Shown here piece by piece: positions 1 through 6,966 of a DNA stretch of 51,619 nucleotides. The stretch comes from JAQBRD01 sp041158765 (GTDB taxonomy: Bacteria > Patescibacteriota > Minisyncoccia > Phycocordibacterales > PALSA-1337), in assembly GCA_041158765.1 (NCBI GenBank), contig JBEBAU010000015.1, positions 1-51,619 on the forward strand. The letters are read 5' to 3'. Every line of letters begins with the position of its first letter. Position 1 is the first letter of the stretch. A program made the position numbers and the translations under genes. The notes beneath the pieces were generated by a model. That model saw only the letters and a program-made list of their open reading frames with translations. It was not told the DNA's origin and did no database searches.

Positions 1-261
1 GAACCAGGTGTGAACGCTGCATATATGGGTTGGATATATGTCCCAACAAAACCAGAACCCCCACACTTAATCTTTGCCCTAGATTTTGAGGGAGATCGAA
101 AAAGAATCTTTGATGCAGCAGGCGAAGCGACGAGTCAGTTTTTGGGTGATTCAGAATTCGTTGATTTTATAGATATTCACGACAACAGTACCAGTGTAAA
201 TGATTACTTCCTAAAACAAACCAAACCTTTTTATTCCAAATTAAACGGGATTGATGCTTAA
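1..261 (+). CDS. SseB-like protein, C-terminal part (5' end outside window)
   Basis: An open frame runs in from the left edge (first codons read EPGVNAAYMGW) and stops with TAA at 259-261, so the gene is truncated by the window and its true start is not visible. The 86 visible residues contain a hydrophobic strand (HLIFALDFEGD), an FVDFIDI stretch and a KPFY near the end. This resembles the C-terminal domain of the SseB family (enhanced serine sensitivity protein), whose members also end in a similar PFY segment. The family's biochemical role is poorly defined. A GTG at base 10 could be read as a start, but the frame is open upstream of it. No T-tract hairpin follows. Assignment is from remembered family resemblance and is moderately sure. 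Confidence 0.55.
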   Translation, partial: EPGVNAAYMGWIYVPTKPEPPHLIFALDFEGDRKRIFDAAGEATSQFLGDSEFVDFIDIHDNSTSVNDYFLKQTKPFYSKLNGIDA

Positions 262-403
262 ATACATTGTCATACCAAGAGGAAATCTTATTCACATCAC
301 CACAATCGTAATGACGCTAAGCTGCATTGCGATTTCTTCTATACGTGAAATTGCTTCACCTGTGACCGAATCTCCCTCCCCACATTGACTCAATAGAATT
401 CAT

Positions 404-434
404 AAAAAAACCAACCTTGCCGAAGCTTGGTTGG
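404..434 (-). terminator. Rho-independent terminator after the 456-722 gene
   Basis: On the minus strand CCAACC and GGTTGG pair, with an inner GC closing a TTCG loop and two A-A mismatches between, followed by a run of seven T. It lies about 20 bases past the stop of the upstream small gene. Confidence 0.7.
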
Positions 435-455
435 GATCAGAAAGCTATTTTGTTA

Positions 456-722
456 TTAAGGAAGTGTGCACATCACACACCCCTCAGGAAATTGACAGTG
501 ACTGCGGTGTCGCCGCTTTTCTCCTGTGAATGTGCGCTTACGTTTTGCTGAGGGTGCATCGTGAACAGTTACACTAAATTCACTGTGCTTTGTAAGACCA
601 TATCGATCATCAGAAACCGGCGACATGATGACAGGTCTTCCTGATGCAATAGCACGAGCAGCTTCCTCGTCATCTCTCTTTTGCATCATTTTGTCCACTT
701 CTCTCTGTGTATATGTTGGCAT
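456..722 (-). CDS. Small basic protein with Cys-rich tail, unknown function
   Basis: An 88-residue protein I do not recognise. It starts with an amphipathic, charged helix-like stretch (QREVDKMMQKRDDEEAARAIASG), has a basic middle (KRKRTFTGEKRRHRSH) and ends with C, C and C within the last 14 residues (CQFPEGCVMCTLP), which could bind a metal together with the nearby histidines; that is inference. It is a believable gene because it has a strong Shine-Dalgarno sequence and its own terminator. The strong ribosome-binding site sets it apart from most genes in this window, which appear leaderless, and its base use is somewhat richer in GC. No functional partner is evident next to it. Confidence 0.6.
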   Translation of the reverse strand: MPTYTQREVDKMMQKRDDEEAARAIASGRPVIMSPVSDDRYGLTKHSEFSVTVHDAPSAKRKRTFTGEKRRHRSHCQFPEGCVMCTLP

Positions 723-725
723 TTA

Positions 726-735
726 TGCCTCCTTC
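726..735 (-). promoter_or_regulatory. Strong Shine-Dalgarno sequence of the 456-722 gene
   Basis: Read on the minus strand the site is GGAAGGAGGC, followed by ATA and the ATG at 722. It fixes the start codon. Such a near-perfect anti-16S match is rare among the genes of this window. Confidence 0.75.
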
Positions 736-804
736 CGTATTAATTGTTGCCTAACACAAAACTAGCACCCAATTACAAACACGTCTAGGTTTTCAAACCC
801 ACTC

Positions 805-1191
805 CTAAACCCTCTTCAATACCCCCTTTCTCTTTACAATATTTTTGTAATCCCACTGGATTTTCTTCCCCTTTCTAAGCCACTTTTTCAAATGAGTCAC
901 CTTAACCTCTTTTACATCAGTAAAAAACACCTCCGCAGCTTTGAACTTCCCCTCTGGTTTCAGATCCTTTTCATCAAAACTCTGCCCACTAAAAAACATT
1001 AGTGAAACAGCCCCACTTTTGCGAACTGAATATGAAACAATAGGATTCCCATCGATAAACCACACCGGTGTACCGTGCCAGACTTTTGCTTCGTCTTTTT
1101 TCAAAACCATATTGATATGCACCTGCAAAAAATCACAAATCTTTTTTGCGACCGCTGTCTGTGCTTTATTATATTGAGAAATTGTTTTCAT
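805..1191 (-). CDS. DUF1801 (YdhG-like) domain protein
   Basis: The longest frame begins at 1341 inside the kinase gene, but the start is better placed at the ATG at 1191: the kinase stop TAA is separated from this ATG by a single T, so translation is probably coupled. The 128-residue product fits the DUF1801/YdhG family: an N-terminal helical part, then KVWHGTPVWFIDGNPIVSY, a strand FMFFSGQ-like segment (SLMFFSGQSF), and the lysine-rich helix near the C-terminus (HLKKWLRKGKK). Family members are small alpha/beta proteins, sometimes called iron-chaperone-like, with no firmly established bacterial function. Translation together with a sensor kinase suggests, without proving, that it is part of the same response. 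Confidence 0.75.
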   Translation of the reverse strand: MKTISQYNKAQTAVAKKICDFLQVHINMVLKKDEAKVWHGTPVWFIDGNPIVSYSVRKSGAVSLMFFSGQSFDEKDLKPEGKFKAAEVFFTDVKEVKVTHLKKWLRKGKKIQWDYKNIVKRKGVLKRV

Positions 1192-1192
1192 A

Positions 1193-2770
1193 TTACCCAA
1201 TCCTTGGCAACGTGAACGAAAACACTGATCCCTTGCCCTCCCCATCCGACACAACCTCCACCTTTCCACCGTGTCGCTTAACAACAGACGAAGCAAGGAA
1301 AAGCCCCACACCGAAACCTTCACTGTCTTTTGACTTCGCATTATGTGTTCTATAGAACTTCGAGAATACGAGCTTAATATCAGAACGATTAATACCGATA
1401 CCCGTATCTGAAACCAACACTTTCACACTTCTTGGGCTCACAATCGTCGAAACAACCACGCTTCCACCCTTCTGGGTATACCTGAGAGCATTTTCGAGGA
1501 ATGTCTGCACCACGAATCGAATACGTTCATCGTCGGCATTAATCAACACTTCTTCATCAGGAAGATTGAGTCTGAGGGCAATCTCTTTTTGTTCATAATT
1601 TGTTTTGAAAGCCTCGACCGCCCCAGAGAGAATCGGCGCAAGCTGATGACGCTTGAATTCATAAAGCGAATCGTTCGAAGCATCTGCTCGAGCGAGATTT
1701 ACTAATGTTCCCGTAAGTGAAATGAGTTTTTCACTTGAAATCTTCATTGCTTCAAGATCCTCTTTTTTTGATTTATTTGTTTCATTCGCTATCAATGTCT
1801 CAGTAGTCCACTTGATATGCGTAAGTGGTGTGCGGAACTTGTGCGCGACAATCGTCACGAATTCGTATTTCAAATGATCTCCCATACGAAGCTTATTCCA
1901 AAAAGAGACTCCAACAATCACGCCAATAAGTGACAGTGCTATTGGAACAAGTAATACTGGGAAACCGGGAACCAAATTTCCAATCAATGTATTCAAAAAG
2001 TTTGAAAACCAAATGAAAGCAACAAGAACTGCAACAAGTGAAATATACATCCACGCTCGGCGGAACATGGTGCGAACTTCCATGAGTTGATATCTGAGCA
2101 CCGTATACATAATGGCAATTGGAAATATGCTCATGAGTCCAGTCCAGACTGGATCAATGTCACGATAGAGAGCGAGTATGAAAGCCGCCTGCCCTGTGAG
2201 ATAGAAGCCGAGTGTTGCAAGCAACACATACCGATAGCGATTCTTTTGGATTGGTTCATCAATTACTCGATATGCCCATGCAAGTTTCACAAAATAAAAG
2301 AGCTGTACAAGGACCGCCCAGCCAACCATCACATAAAACAGTATTCCGGGATTGTAATACCATGCCAAATATCCTTGTGAAATCGAATCTCCAAGCAACA
2401 TATCTCTGAAAACAATACAGCTCGCCAAGATTACTCCTCCGATAATATATACCCAGTAGAGTAGTACGCGCTCAGTATGATCTTTGTCTTTGCCAAGAAG
2501 TGTGAGAATCCAATGAGCAGTGAATACCGATACAAAAAGATATACGAGGTTACCGGTAAAAAAAACCCCTGAAATATACGCTGTCGGTGCATGTGCCCCG
2601 AATAGTTGTGTGACATCAAACACAGCAATACTCCACGAAAGGAGCGAGAAGAGCACAATTTCACTTGAAAGCTTGTTTTTCTTAAGAGAGAGAACAATAA
2701 TCGGCAAAATAATACTTAGAAGTGCACCAACTCCAAACGCTGTATTGTAAAAGAAGAGGTTATTAAACAT
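1193..2770 (-). CDS. Membrane sensor histidine kinase (orphan)
   Basis: About 525 residues. The N-terminal 290 residues hold roughly nine hydrophobic segments, resembling the 7TM-type sensor region of some kinases. Then follow a HisKA dimerisation helix with the phospho-acceptor histidine in VAHKFRTPLTH (near residue 310) and a C-terminal HATPase with an N box (FLENALRYT), G1 box (DTGIGI) and G2 box (GFGVGLFLAS). It should sense an envelope or membrane signal and autophosphorylate, but no response regulator lies next to it. I chose the ATG at 2770 over the in-frame codon at 2788 because a TATAAT element at 2789-2794 would place the transcription start downstream of 2788. The next gene follows after one base. 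Confidence 0.88.
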   Translation of the reverse strand: MFNNLFFYNTAFGVGALLSIILPIIVLSLKKNKLSSEIVLFSLLSWSIAVFDVTQLFGAHAPTAYISGVFFTGNLVYLFVSVFTAHWILTLLGKDKDHTERVLLYWVYIIGGVILASCIVFRDMLLGDSISQGYLAWYYNPGILFYVMVGWAVLVQLFYFVKLAWAYRVIDEPIQKNRYRYVLLATLGFYLTGQAAFILALYRDIDPVWTGLMSIFPIAIMYTVLRYQLMEVRTMFRRAWMYISLVAVLVAFIWFSNFLNTLIGNLVPGFPVLLVPIALSLIGVIVGVSFWNKLRMGDHLKYEFVTIVAHKFRTPLTHIKWTTETLIANETNKSKKEDLEAMKISSEKLISLTGTLVNLARADASNDSLYEFKRHQLAPILSGAVEAFKTNYEQKEIALRLNLPDEEVLINADDERIRFVVQTFLENALRYTQKGGSVVVSTIVSPRSVKVLVSDTGIGINRSDIKLVFSKFYRTHNAKSKDSEGFGVGLFLASSVVKRHGGKVEVVSDGEGKGSVFSFTLPRIG

Positions 2771-2788
2771 AGATTGTGTATAGCCCAA

Positions 2789-2794
2789 ATTATA
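2789..2794 (-). promoter_or_regulatory. -10 element for the histidine kinase
   Basis: Perfect TATAAT on the minus strand, 18 bases before the ATG at 2770. No good -35 is visible. Together with the plus-strand element at 2830-2838 it makes a compact divergent promoter region. Confidence 0.5.
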
Positions 2795-2829
2795 CTACAC
2801 TTTATCCTCTTTCGGCTCATACTGCATCA

Positions 2830-2838
2830 TGATAGAAT
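2830..2838 (+). promoter_or_regulatory. Extended -10 promoter, predicted leaderless start
   Basis: TG-a-TAGAAT, then exactly six bases, then the ATG at 2845. A transcript starting 7 bases after the -10 would begin at the A of the start codon. Confidence 0.5.
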
Positions 2839-2844
2839 AAACGC

Positions 2845-3309
2845 ATGTCAGTAGCACCTATCATTGAGTGGAATGCACCTGAGCATTTCCATGTTGAAAA
2901 AACTTCCGATTGGTATTGGGGTGTAAGTATCATTGCGGGAACCGGAGCTGCGCTTGCATTCATTTTTGGGAATGTACTCTTCGGAATTTTCATCATTGTT
3001 GGAACGCTTGCTCTACTTCTTCATGCAGCCAAGAAGCCTCGTATTGTTCATTGTGAAATTAATGATCGAGGTATTGCTGTTGATCAAATCCTCTACCCTT
3101 TTCTTGCACTCGAATCGTTTTGGATTGATGCACATATGCGTCCAGCAAAAATCTTGTTGAAATCTCAGAAGTTTTTCATGCCATATATCGCTGTAGAAAT
3201 TGACGAAGTGGATCCAGAAGAGGTCCGTGCAATACTCCTCAATTACATTGCCGAAACCGAACACCTCGAACCATTAAGCCAGAAATTACTTGAGTTTGCG
3301 GGGTTCTAA
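2845..3309 (+). CDS. Conserved small membrane protein, unknown function
   Basis: A 154-residue protein with two adjacent hydrophobic segments (about residues 25-42 and 45-62) and a soluble C-terminal domain of some 90 residues containing alternating strands (FLALESFWID, KILLKSQKFFMPYIAVEID) and a final acidic helix. The layout, two membrane helices followed by a PH-like cytoplasmic beta domain, is reminiscent of proteins common in Patescibacteria that carry no assigned function. The start is supported by the extended -10 box ending six bases upstream. It is transcribed divergently from the histidine kinase. Confidence 0.7.
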   Translation: MSVAPIIEWNAPEHFHVEKTSDWYWGVSIIAGTGAALAFIFGNVLFGIFIIVGTLALLLHAAKKPRIVHCEINDRGIAVDQILYPFLALESFWIDAHMRPAKILLKSQKFFMPYIAVEIDEVDPEEVRAILLNYIAETEHLEPLSQKLLEFAGF

Positions 3310-3329
3310 TGGTATTGTGTTTTTTACTT

Positions 3330-3401
3330 GCTCCCATCGTTCAATGGATAGGACATAACTTTGCGGAAGTTATGATGTAGGTTCGATTCCTACTGGGAGC
3401 A
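3330..3401 (+). tRNA. tRNA-Arg, anticodon GCG
   Basis: A full cloverleaf can be drawn: acceptor GCTCCCA pairing with TGGGAGC, D stem GTTC/GGAC, anticodon stem TAACT/AGTTA with loop TTGCGGA (anticodon GCG), T stem GTAGG/CCTAC with loop TTCGATT, discriminator A at 3401. The CCA end is not encoded (ACCG follows). GCG decodes CGC and, by wobble, CGU. Most bacteria instead use an ACG anticodon deaminated to ICG for this box. Confidence 0.93.
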
Positions 3402-3412
3402 CCGAGTGAGCG

Positions 3413-3450
3413 AAAAGCAAAAAAGGTCCCGAAGGGCCTTTTTTGCTTTT
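3413..3450 (+). terminator. Terminator hairpin after tRNA-Arg
   Basis: A 17-pair stem (AAAAGCAAAAAAGGTCC with GGGCCTTTTTTGCTTTT) around a short CGAA loop. The T-rich descending arm supplies the U tract. It separates the tRNA from the MFS gene. Confidence 0.8.
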
Positions 3451-3464
3451 CCGAGCGAGGTCGA

Positions 3465-3484
3465 CCAGTATGTACTCATACTGG
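3465..3484 (+). repeat. 8-bp hairpin plus copy of the tRNA 3' end
   Basis: CCAGTATG and CATACTGG form a perfect hairpin around TACT just before the MFS start. Its right side runs into TACTGGGAGCAC-like sequence at 3479-3490, which repeats the last bases of tRNA-Arg (3391-3402). Confidence 0.6.
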
Positions 3485-3496
3485 GAGCACAAATTA

Positions 3497-4717
3497 ATGA
3501 ATAGAAAATCTTTATTTCTTTGGTCGTTATATGATTTTGCAAATTCGATTGTTTTGATGGCTTTTTTGTTCTATTTTTCTCAATGGCTTGTCATAGATCA
3601 AGGAAAACCAGCGTGGTGGTATAACGTCGCTCTGATTGTTTCTTCAGTACTTTTTGTCATTACGACACCTTTTATAAGTAAAAAGATTGATGCCACAAAA
3701 ACCAAAATCAAAGGTCTTCGATTTTGGACATTTCTTACTTTTGTTGGATATTTAGCTGTTTCCCTTTTGGTAATGTTGTCACACAACATGGAGGTTTTGG
3801 CTACAATACTGTATGCACTTTCTACCTACGCATATCTAATTTGTTTTCTCTATTTCACCCCAATGCTCAATGATTTATCAAACAACGAAAATCGTTCTTG
3901 GAGATCGGGTATTGGACAGGGTGCCAATTCAATTGGGCAAGTTGCTGGAGTTCTTATTACACTTCCATTCATAAATGGAATTACATTGTTTGGTGATCCA
4001 GGTAGAGCTCAAGCGTTATTCCCAGCGACGATACTTTTTGGAATACTCGCACTGCCAATGCTTATATTTTATCGAGAAAATAATAATCGAGCACACAACG
4101 CAACTCAAAATACTACTCAATACAATCTCATCTCATTATTTAAAGAGGTTTTTTCATATAAACCTTTAGCTTTACTTTTGTTGGCATATTTCCTGTTTAG
4201 CGACGCCTTACTTACATTCGCTAATAATTTTCCACTTTATTTGGAAACAGTTCACCACGTAACCGATACCGTTAAATCTCTCCTTACTGCAAGCATTCTG
4301 ATTCTTGCAGCTATCGGGGCTGTCATTTTTGGTAAGGTTGCGGACAAAAAAGGTGGTTTGAAAATACTCAAAATAGTTCTTACTGTTTGGTGCTTTGTTT
4401 TCTTAGCAATGATTTTGATAACAAACTTTAATGTACTAATTCCAGTTTTCTTATTTGCTGGAATATTATTTGGACCAGTATGGGCAATAAGTCGAGCTCT
4501 GGTTGGAGAACTTGCTCCCCCACACCTTACAGCATCTTCTTATAGCTATTACGTCGTCGCGGAGAGATTTGCAACATTTGTAGGTCCCGCTATTTGGAGT
4601 ATTGCTCTTATCACAATGGGTGAAGGACTTATAGGATATCAAGTTGGACTAACCTCTCTAATGCTGCTAGTAATAATTAGTTTGTTTGTATTGAATAGGA
4701 TTAAGGTTTTGAGGTAG
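3497..4717 (+). CDS. MFS transporter, UMF1/Atg22-like
   Basis: A 406-residue integral membrane protein with about twelve hydrophobic segments. The N-terminal LWSLYDFANSIV closely matches the LYDWANS-type signature of the UMF1 (Atg22-like) branch of the major facilitator superfamily, and a central cytoplasmic loop (residues about 190-215, YRENNNRAHNATQ) splits the two six-helix halves as usual. The family is thought to export small metabolites or amino acids; the substrate here cannot be read from the sequence. I prefer the ATG at 3497 because the upstream 18 codons lie in the hairpin region after the tRNA terminator and have no membrane character. It is probably transcribed alone or with the two small genes that follow. 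Confidence 0.85.
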   Translation: MNRKSLFLWSLYDFANSIVLMAFLFYFSQWLVIDQGKPAWWYNVALIVSSVLFVITTPFISKKIDATKTKIKGLRFWTFLTFVGYLAVSLLVMLSHNMEVLATILYALSTYAYLICFLYFTPMLNDLSNNENRSWRSGIGQGANSIGQVAGVLITLPFINGITLFGDPGRAQALFPATILFGILALPMLIFYRENNNRAHNATQNTTQYNLISLFKEVFSYKPLALLLLAYFLFSDALLTFANNFPLYLETVHHVTDTVKSLLTASILILAAIGAVIFGKVADKKGGLKILKIVLTVWCFVFLAMILITNFNVLIPVFLFAGILFGPVWAISRALVGELAPPHLTASSYSYYVVAERFATFVGPAIWSIALITMGEGLIGYQVGLTSLMLLVIISLFVLNRIKVLR

Positions 4718-4783
4718 TAGGTGTGAAAGAATAAACACTAACCACCTCTGTAATAATCTCCCCTCCCAATCGGCTACAAAGGT

Positions 4784-5074
4784 ATGACCGATATATTACA
4801 ATTTTTGGGAAATATATTTATTCCCCACCCATACGTAGCACTTCTACCCGCAATCATTTTTGGAACATTTTATTTCAAATCAAAAAACAAACTCGTCCTC
4901 GCAACCACTGTTTTGTGGATAGTCTATGCAATATATGAAGAATTGCATTTGCTACGAATCCTCTGTTCGGGAGAATGTAATATGAGAATTGATTTACTCG
5001 TCATATACCCCGTTCTATTTATTGTATCTGCTATTGCTTTGGTGATAGAAATAAGGAATATAACTCGAACATAA
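4784..5074 (+). CDS. Small three-helix membrane protein, unknown function
   Basis: 96 residues, with hydrophobic segments at about 15-28, 34-50 and 70-90. A short conserved-looking loop (CSGECNMRIDLL) joins helices two and three and carries two cysteines. I have a recollection of similar uncharacterised proteins in unrelated phyla with the same CSGECN-R-DLL signature, which would suggest horizontal spread, but this needs a search. The following gene begins four bases after its stop, so the two are probably one operon. Confidence 0.6.
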   Translation: MTDILQFLGNIFIPHPYVALLPAIIFGTFYFKSKNKLVLATTVLWIVYAIYEELHLLRILCSGECNMRIDLLVIYPVLFIVSAIALVIEIRNITRT

Positions 5075-5078
5075 CTAT

Positions 5079-5576
5079 ATGAAAAAAGATATTGTCTTAC
5101 TTATTTTTATATTACTTATTGTATTCGGATTTATTGGCTATATATCGTATTCAAAAAACCGAAACCTCCCACCAGTAGACACTTCTATTCTTTACACCAA
5201 CACTGAATATGGTTTTACTTTCACCCTACCTATTAACTGGAAAGACCACTCAATATTGAAAGAAATGTGGATAGGAAATCCACTTTCAAATACATCTGCA
5301 CAGAGCGGAACGAAGCTTCTCATACGAAATCCAAAATGGACTTCATCTGAACCATATGAAGACTTACCAATCTTGATATTTACTATTTCCCAATGGAATT
5401 CATACGAAGCAGAAGGCTTCTCTGTTGGAGCAGCGCCGATCAGAGCTATCGAATTAGGACGCAACACCAAATATGTTTTTGCTCTTCCGGCACGATGGGA
5501 TTTTGATTACAGTACCGATTATCAACAAGCCCAAGAAATTATTGCGGGAAAACCTCTTCACCCATTCAATAACTAA
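5079..5576 (+). CDS. Membrane-anchored conserved hypothetical protein
   Basis: 165 residues: an N-terminal hydrophobic helix (residues 5-24, signal anchor), then an extracytoplasmic domain starting NTEYGFTFTLPINW, with a later GAAPIRAIELGRNTKYVF segment. This pattern recalls a family of uncharacterised secreted or anchored proteins best known to me from Firmicutes, in which the domain starts with a YGFxFxLP motif. No enzymatic residues are recognisable. The gene follows the small membrane protein by four bases and ends abutting the convergent gene at 5577. Confidence 0.65.
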   Translation: MKKDIVLLIFILLIVFGFIGYISYSKNRNLPPVDTSILYTNTEYGFTFTLPINWKDHSILKEMWIGNPLSNTSAQSGTKLLIRNPKWTSSEPYEDLPILIFTISQWNSYEAEGFSVGAAPIRAIELGRNTKYVFALPARWDFDYSTDYQQAQEIIAGKPLHPFNN

Positions 5577-5912
5577 TTACGCCAACTTCACCTTCGGTCG
5601 TGTACTGAATTGTCTTGCGCCAATAAGTATCATACAGGAACCGATAATATATGCGGCATAAAAAAATGCCTGTAATGGGATTCCATACAAAACCAAGATA
5701 ATACCAACTTGTGATTCGAATGAAATAACTTCGGCTATCATTACCCCAAATGTCATAATGATCATACCTGAAGCAATGAGACGGAGGGGTCGTTTCAGTA
5801 AATTTTGGAAAATATCAGTTGAAAGATAAAAATACACTGCTGCAACTACCCCACAAATAACAGAAACGAATACAAGAATGAGTTGAAATGCGTCAAAAGT
5901 TATTGATGTCAT
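5577..5912 (-). CDS. Small membrane protein, unknown function
   Basis: 111 residues from the ATG at 5912, with four hydrophobic segments (about residues 5-25, 38-57, 65-80, 83-100) and a short basic C-terminal tail (RQFSTRPKVK). I do not recognise the family. An in-frame GTG at 5930 is less likely as start because an extended -10 box (TGg-TACAAT) lies between it and the ATG. It converges without a gap on the gene ending at 5576. Confidence 0.55.
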   Translation of the reverse strand: MTSITFDAFQLILVFVSVICGVVAAVYFYLSTDIFQNLLKRPLRLIASGMIIMTFGVMIAEVISFESQVGIILVLYGIPLQAFFYAAYIIGSCMILIGARQFSTRPKVKLA

Positions 5913-5920
5913 ATACAGAT

Positions 5921-5929
5921 ATTGTACCA
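5921..5929 (-). promoter_or_regulatory. Extended -10 promoter of the 5577-5912 gene
   Basis: TG-g-TACAAT on the minus strand, eight bases before the ATG at 5912; predicts a near-leaderless mRNA. Confidence 0.5.
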
Positions 5930-5935
5930 CGCAAT

Positions 5936-6202
5936 TTATCGATACAACGAGCTATGTGAACCGATAACAATGAAGATTGCGACCTGCGCTTCCTGTCGAT
6001 ATATTGCTCGAATATCCCCAGAAATATTGATACTTCGGTACCCATTAAACTTCCCCTTCAGCGAGTGATTATTGAGCAGTGGGTGTATTGGATCAATAAG
6101 TAGCAAGTTCTTACGCTCAATAAATGTCTTTTTAACAGAAGCATTCTGCTGAATGAAACTCTTTTCAAAAGATTTGTGAAATATAATAGCGGTTATTTTC
6201 AT
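5936..6202 (-). CDS. RelE/YafQ-type toxin of a type II toxin-antitoxin pair
   Basis: 88 residues with the RelE/ParE-superfamily signature: an N-terminal strand (MKITAIIFH), two helices rich in lysine, a HPLLNNHSLKGKFNGYRSINI core and a final SGDIRAIYR strand that normally carries the catalytic or RNA-contacting basic residues. Members cleave mRNA at the ribosome. It lies 20 bases downstream of a RelB/DinJ-like antitoxin in the usual antitoxin-first order. The C-terminus (GSHSSLY) retains the His and Tyr often found in YafQ-type toxins, so it looks intact. Confidence 0.85.
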   Translation of the reverse strand: MKITAIIFHKSFEKSFIQQNASVKKTFIERKNLLLIDPIHPLLNNHSLKGKFNGYRSINISGDIRAIYRQEAQVAIFIVIGSHSSLYR

Positions 6203-6222
6203 ATACGAATACGTAGTTGAAA

Positions 6223-6498
6223 TTAGAGACGCGCAAGGTATTCATCCATATCAGCAATTTCGGTGAAAAGTGGCGAAAGATTCTTACCAGATCTAATGTC
6301 CTTTTCTGCTTGTTTCAAAACCTTTTCAATATGTGCAGATGGTGTTGGTGCAGCAGTCAAAACCACACTTCTATTAGCAACAAACTGTCGCAAAAGTGCA
6401 TTTACAATAGTACTTAGAGGTACACCCATGTCCTTTGCAGTACGCATTGCGAGGTCTTTTATGTCTTTATCTGCTTTGATATTAATGATTGTTTTCAT
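6223..6498 (-). CDS. RelB/DinJ-type antitoxin
   Basis: 91 residues from the ATG at 6498. The N-terminal half is a ribbon-helix-helix DNA-binding domain (MKTIINIKADKDIK, then MGVPLSTIVNALLRQF), followed by an extended, charged C-terminal part (AEKDIRSGKNLSPLF, MDEYLARL) that would wrap the toxin. Twelve in-frame codons upstream of 6498 lie within the promoter and are not used. The gene is preceded by a near-consensus promoter whose -10 is embedded in a perfect palindrome, the expected operator for autorepression by the antitoxin or the complex. Confidence 0.88.
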   Translation of the reverse strand: MKTIINIKADKDIKDLAMRTAKDMGVPLSTIVNALLRQFVANRSVVLTAAPTPSAHIEKVLKQAEKDIRSGKNLSPLFTEIADMDEYLARL

Positions 6499-6534
6499 AT
6501 ATACAAAGTATATACAACAGATACATTGTGTCAA
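6498..6534 (-). promoter_or_regulatory. Promoter and palindromic operator of the toxin-antitoxin operon
   Basis: Minus strand: -35 TTGACA (6534-6529), 16 bases, -10 TATACT (6512-6507). A perfect inverted repeat TATATAC-aaa-GTATATA (6498-6514) covers the -10 and reaches the start codon. This is the only promoter I see here with a consensus -35. Confidence 0.75.
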
Positions 6535-6539
6535 GATAA

Positions 6540-6562
6540 CAAAAAACCACCTCGCTGGTGGC
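6540..6562 (-). terminator. Terminator of rpsT
   Basis: Minus strand GCCACC-agcga-GGTGG followed by six T; 27 bases beyond the rpsT stop. Confidence 0.75.
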
Positions 6563-6589
6563 TTTTGCTCATACGTTTCCCCTAGGAAA

Positions 6590-6856
6590 CTATGCGGTTA
6601 TCTTCTTGAGAGATGCTGCTGCTCGAGACTTGAGACGAGAAGCGGTGTTAGCTTTGATGTAGTGAGTCTTTGCTGCCTTATCAAGAGACTTGTAGAGTGC
6701 TGGGAGGAGCGCCTGAGCGTCTTTCACCTTCTTTTCTACAACGAGCTTACGGAACTTCTTCAAGTTCGTATCAATAGCTGCCTTTCGGCGAAGGTTATTG
6801 ACTCGCTTCTTATCGCTTGAACGGAGGGCTTTTTTTGCTGAAGATGTAATTGGCAT
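6590..6856 (-). CDS. rpsT: 30S ribosomal protein S20
   Basis: 88 residues, strongly basic and all-helical, starting MPITSSAKKALRSSDKKRV with the family's paired helices and ending RLKSRAAASLKK. The length matches bacterial S20, which binds the 5' domain and helix 44 of 16S rRNA. I chose the ATG at 6856 because the fifteen upstream in-frame codons do not resemble S20. Transcribed alone with its own terminator. Confidence 0.95.
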   Translation of the reverse strand: MPITSSAKKALRSSDKKRVNNLRRKAAIDTNLKKFRKLVVEKKVKDAQALLPALYKSLDKAAKTHYIKANTASRLKSRAAASLKKITA

Positions 6857-6954
6857 GGGTTTTATATGTCTTGTATGTGGGTCGTAGCGTACCACAGTCA
6901 TACAGAAAATACAAGTTTATTCCAGAGAATAGAGCACAAAACAGCCACATATAG

Positions 6955-6960
6955 TAGAAT
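6955..6960 (+). promoter_or_regulatory. -10 element of ruvA, predicted leaderless start
   Basis: TAGAAT followed by six bases and the ATG at 6967. No TGn and no clear -35. Confidence 0.45.
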
Positions 6961-6966
6961 GAGACT

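Noticed and set aside
6263..6820. 185-codon plus-strand frame
   Set aside because: It is antisense to the antitoxin and rpsT genes, which have clear family matches.
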